Positions 62,405-64,000 of a stretch of 64,000 nucleotides of DNA are shown here, in pieces. Position 1 is the first letter of the stretch. The number at the start of each line of letters is the position of its first letter. The position numbers and the translations under genes are program-made. A model generated the notes under the pieces. That model ran no database searches, was not told the origin of the DNA, and worked only from the letters and a program-made list of their open reading frames with translations. The DNA is from DATCHW01 sp036508135 (GTDB lineage Bacteria > Bacteroidota > Ignavibacteria > Tepidaquicellales > Tepidaquicellaceae), in NCBI GenBank assembly GCA_036508135.1, contig DATCHW010000075.1, positions 56,382 through 120,381 on the forward strand. Direction: 5' to 3'.

Positions 62405-64000
62405 ATGGATGGAAAATCTTTAGATATTAAACAGGATATAATTGATAAAATCAAAATTATTATACCTAATATCTTAACCGAAGATGATAAAGTTGATGTT
62501 GAAAAACTAAAATTGACTCTCGGCGAAGATGTTAACATTGAAAACGAAAGATACGTCTTAAACTGGGCTGGCAAGGCAGAGGCTTTTAAGGTGTTACAAC
62601 AATCCACAACCGCAACACTGAAACCCATAAAAGAAGAATCCATCAACTTTGACACTACCGAAAATGTGTTTATAGAAGGAGAAAACCTTGAAGTCTTAAA
62701 AGTTTTGCAGAAAGCATATTACGGAAAAATAAAAGTGATTGTAATAGACCCGCCTTATAATACTGGTAATGACAGTTTTATTTATCCCGATAGTTTCAAA
62801 GAAAGCAGAGAAGAGTATCAGAAAAGAATCGGTGAAAAAGATGAAGAAGGTTTTTTGATGAAAGAAGGTTTTTTCCGCAAGAACAGTAAAGAAAGCGGAC
62901 ATTACCATAGCAATTGGTTAAGTATGATATATCCCCGTTTATTCCTCGCAAAAAATTTGTTAAGCGATGATGGTGTTATTTTTGTACATATAGATGATAA
63001 TGAAGTTCACAACCTTCGTTTGATAATGAATGAGATTTTTGGAGAGGAAAATTTTATTTGTCAAATAATAAATAGAAGTAACCCACGAGGTTCTCAGGCA
63101 AGTAAATTTTTTGCTATGGAACATGAATATATTCTAGTTTATTGTAAAAACAATTTTGTATTTGAATTAGGAGGTTACGAAAAAACTGATGAAGAAAAAG
63201 AAGAATACAATTTAATTGATGAAAATGGAAAAAGTTATAGATTACTCGGCTTAAGGCAAAGAGGTGGTGCTTGGAAGCGAGAGCATAGACGCAAAATGTT
63301 TTATCCTATATATGTTAATCCAGAAAATGGTTCTGTAAGTTTAGAGAAATCTGAAATCTTCAATATAGAAGTTATTCCCAAAAGACCAACTGGTGAAGAA
63401 TCAAGATGGACTTGGAGTAAAGAACTATTATTAAAAAACAATTATTTTATTGTTGGCAAAAAAATTAATAGAAGTAATTCCGAAGTTGAAGTATGGGATA
63501 TTTTCAGAAAAGATTATTTAGAAAAAGAAAATGGTTTAACTTTAAAAAAACCCCGTAGTATTTGGGACGAAAAAGAAGTTAATAATCAAAATGGAAGAGC
63601 AATGGTGAAGGAATTATTTGATGGTGTTGATTTATTTGATTTTCCCAAATCAACATTTTTACCAAATAAAATTATTGATAGTTTAAATGATGATGACTTT
63701 ATTATTCTTGACTTCTTTGCTGGCTCAGGCACAACAGCACAAGCCGTTTTAGAACTTAATGAAAAAGATGGAGGAAACAGAAAATTTATTTTAGTTCAGT
63801 TGCCGGAGCTTTGTGATAATGAAAGCGAAGCATTCAAAGCGGGATACAAAAACATAGCCGAAATTTCAAAAGAGCGTATCCGCAGAGTTATTCAAAAAAT
63901 TGAAAAGGAAAAAACAGAGAAACCCGAATTATTTAAAAAAGGAAAACTTGATTTAGGCTTCAAAGTATTTAAACTCTCGTCATCTAATTTTAAAATATGG
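62405..64000 (+). CDS. Type III (beta-class) DNA methyltransferase, 3' end outside window
   Basis: 532 codons are visible with no stop. The catalytic DPPY is at residues 115-118 (VIDPPYNTGND) and the SAM motif FFAGSGTTAQA starts at 437, so motif IV comes before motif I: the beta class, as in type III Mod and some stand-alone enzymes. The 320 residues between hold the target-recognition region. ATG 62405 starts the frame. A res gene would follow outside the window. With abiE and CRISPR it makes a defence cluster. Confidence 0.9.
   Translation, partial: MDGKSLDIKQDIIDKIKIIIPNILTEDDKVDVEKLKLTLGEDVNIENERYVLNWAGKAEAFKVLQQSTTATLKPIKEESINFDTTENVFIEGENLEVLKVLQKAYYGKIKVIVIDPPYNTGNDSFIYPDSFKESREEYQKRIGEKDEEGFLMKEGFFRKNSKESGHYHSNWLSMIYPRLFLAKNLLSDDGVIFVHIDDNEVHNLRLIMNEIFGEENFICQIINRSNPRGSQASKFFAMEHEYILVYCKNNFVFELGGYEKTDEEKEEYNLIDENGKSYRLLGLRQRGGAWKREHRRKMFYPIYVNPENGSVSLEKSEIFNIEVIPKRPTGEESRWTWSKELLLKNNYFIVGKKINRSNSEVEVWDIFRKDYLEKENGLTLKKPRSIWDEKEVNNQNGRAMVKELFDGVDLFDFPKSTFLPNKIIDSLNDDDFIILDFFAGSGTTAQAVLELNEKDGGNRKFILVQLPELCDNESEAFKAGYKNIAEISKERIRRVIQKIEKEKTEKPELFKKGKLDLGFKVFKLSSSNFKIW

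Overview
The window is AT-rich bacterial DNA, most likely from the Ignavibacteria or a related lineage of the Bacteroidota/Chlorobiota group. Three large secreted proteins end in type IX secretion (T9SS) sorting domains of the YPNPFNP kind that is typical there. One promoter fits the Bacteroidota pattern (TTG, 20 nt, TAnnTTTG). TonB receptor, LVIVD, YCF48-like and long acyl-CoA dehydrogenase genes fit the same group. I see no rRNA, tRNA or cas gene.

Left part (1-22,500). A TonB-dependent receptor tail is followed by palindromic repeats and a histidine-kinase remnant. A minus-strand ETF/acyl-CoA dehydrogenase operon comes next, then a glycyl radical enzyme of the Cys-x-Glu (eliminase/dehydratase-like) type with its activase, prfA, and a run of small membrane proteins. 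On the plus strand lie a GlcNAc-kinase-like gene overlapping guaA, a coiled-coil lipoprotein plus LysM protein pair, phoH, and a three-gene envelope cassette. That cassette has a four-TM MotA/TolQ-like protein with a long cytosolic tail, a GldM-like single-TM periplasmic protein and an outer-membrane barrel. It looks like an ion-driven motor module, perhaps the T9SS motor of this lineage.

Middle (22,500-39,700). rsmB, a DinG-like helicase, a SpoU methyltransferase and two T9SS cargo proteins are followed by a compact eight-gene minus-strand run: glgA, a gmhB-like gene without zinc ligands, a lipoprotein, an OM barrel, rpiB, glyA, tatC and a polyprenyl synthase. A sirtuin and a DUF302 protein follow.

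Accessory part (39,700-59,200). It holds a zinc-finger/pRiA4b ORF-3-like protein, a HEPN-MNT pair followed by a 116-bp nested palindrome, a membrane protein of unknown role and a repeat-rich 892-aa T9SS protein. A metal-handling group follows (HMA chaperone, Cys/Met-repeat protein with two YHS domains, small Cys-rich exported protein), then lipoproteins and a GH130-GT4-GH130-GT4 cluster that probably makes and phosphorolyses a mannose-containing glycan.

Right end (59,200-64,000) is a defence region. Ten identical 37-nt CRISPR repeats are split 2+8 by an 857-nt segment with a 5'-truncated virion-protein-like gene, a terminator and a 38-codon ORF with a strong Shine-Dalgarno. The array's other edge cuts an abiEii gene after about 23 codons, next to an intact abiEi. 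An ImmA/IrrE-like fragment and a type III (beta-class) DNA methyltransferase that runs off the window follow. The phage-like DNA between CRISPR repeats, the truncated genes at both edges, and the motor-like cassette are the observations I rate highest.
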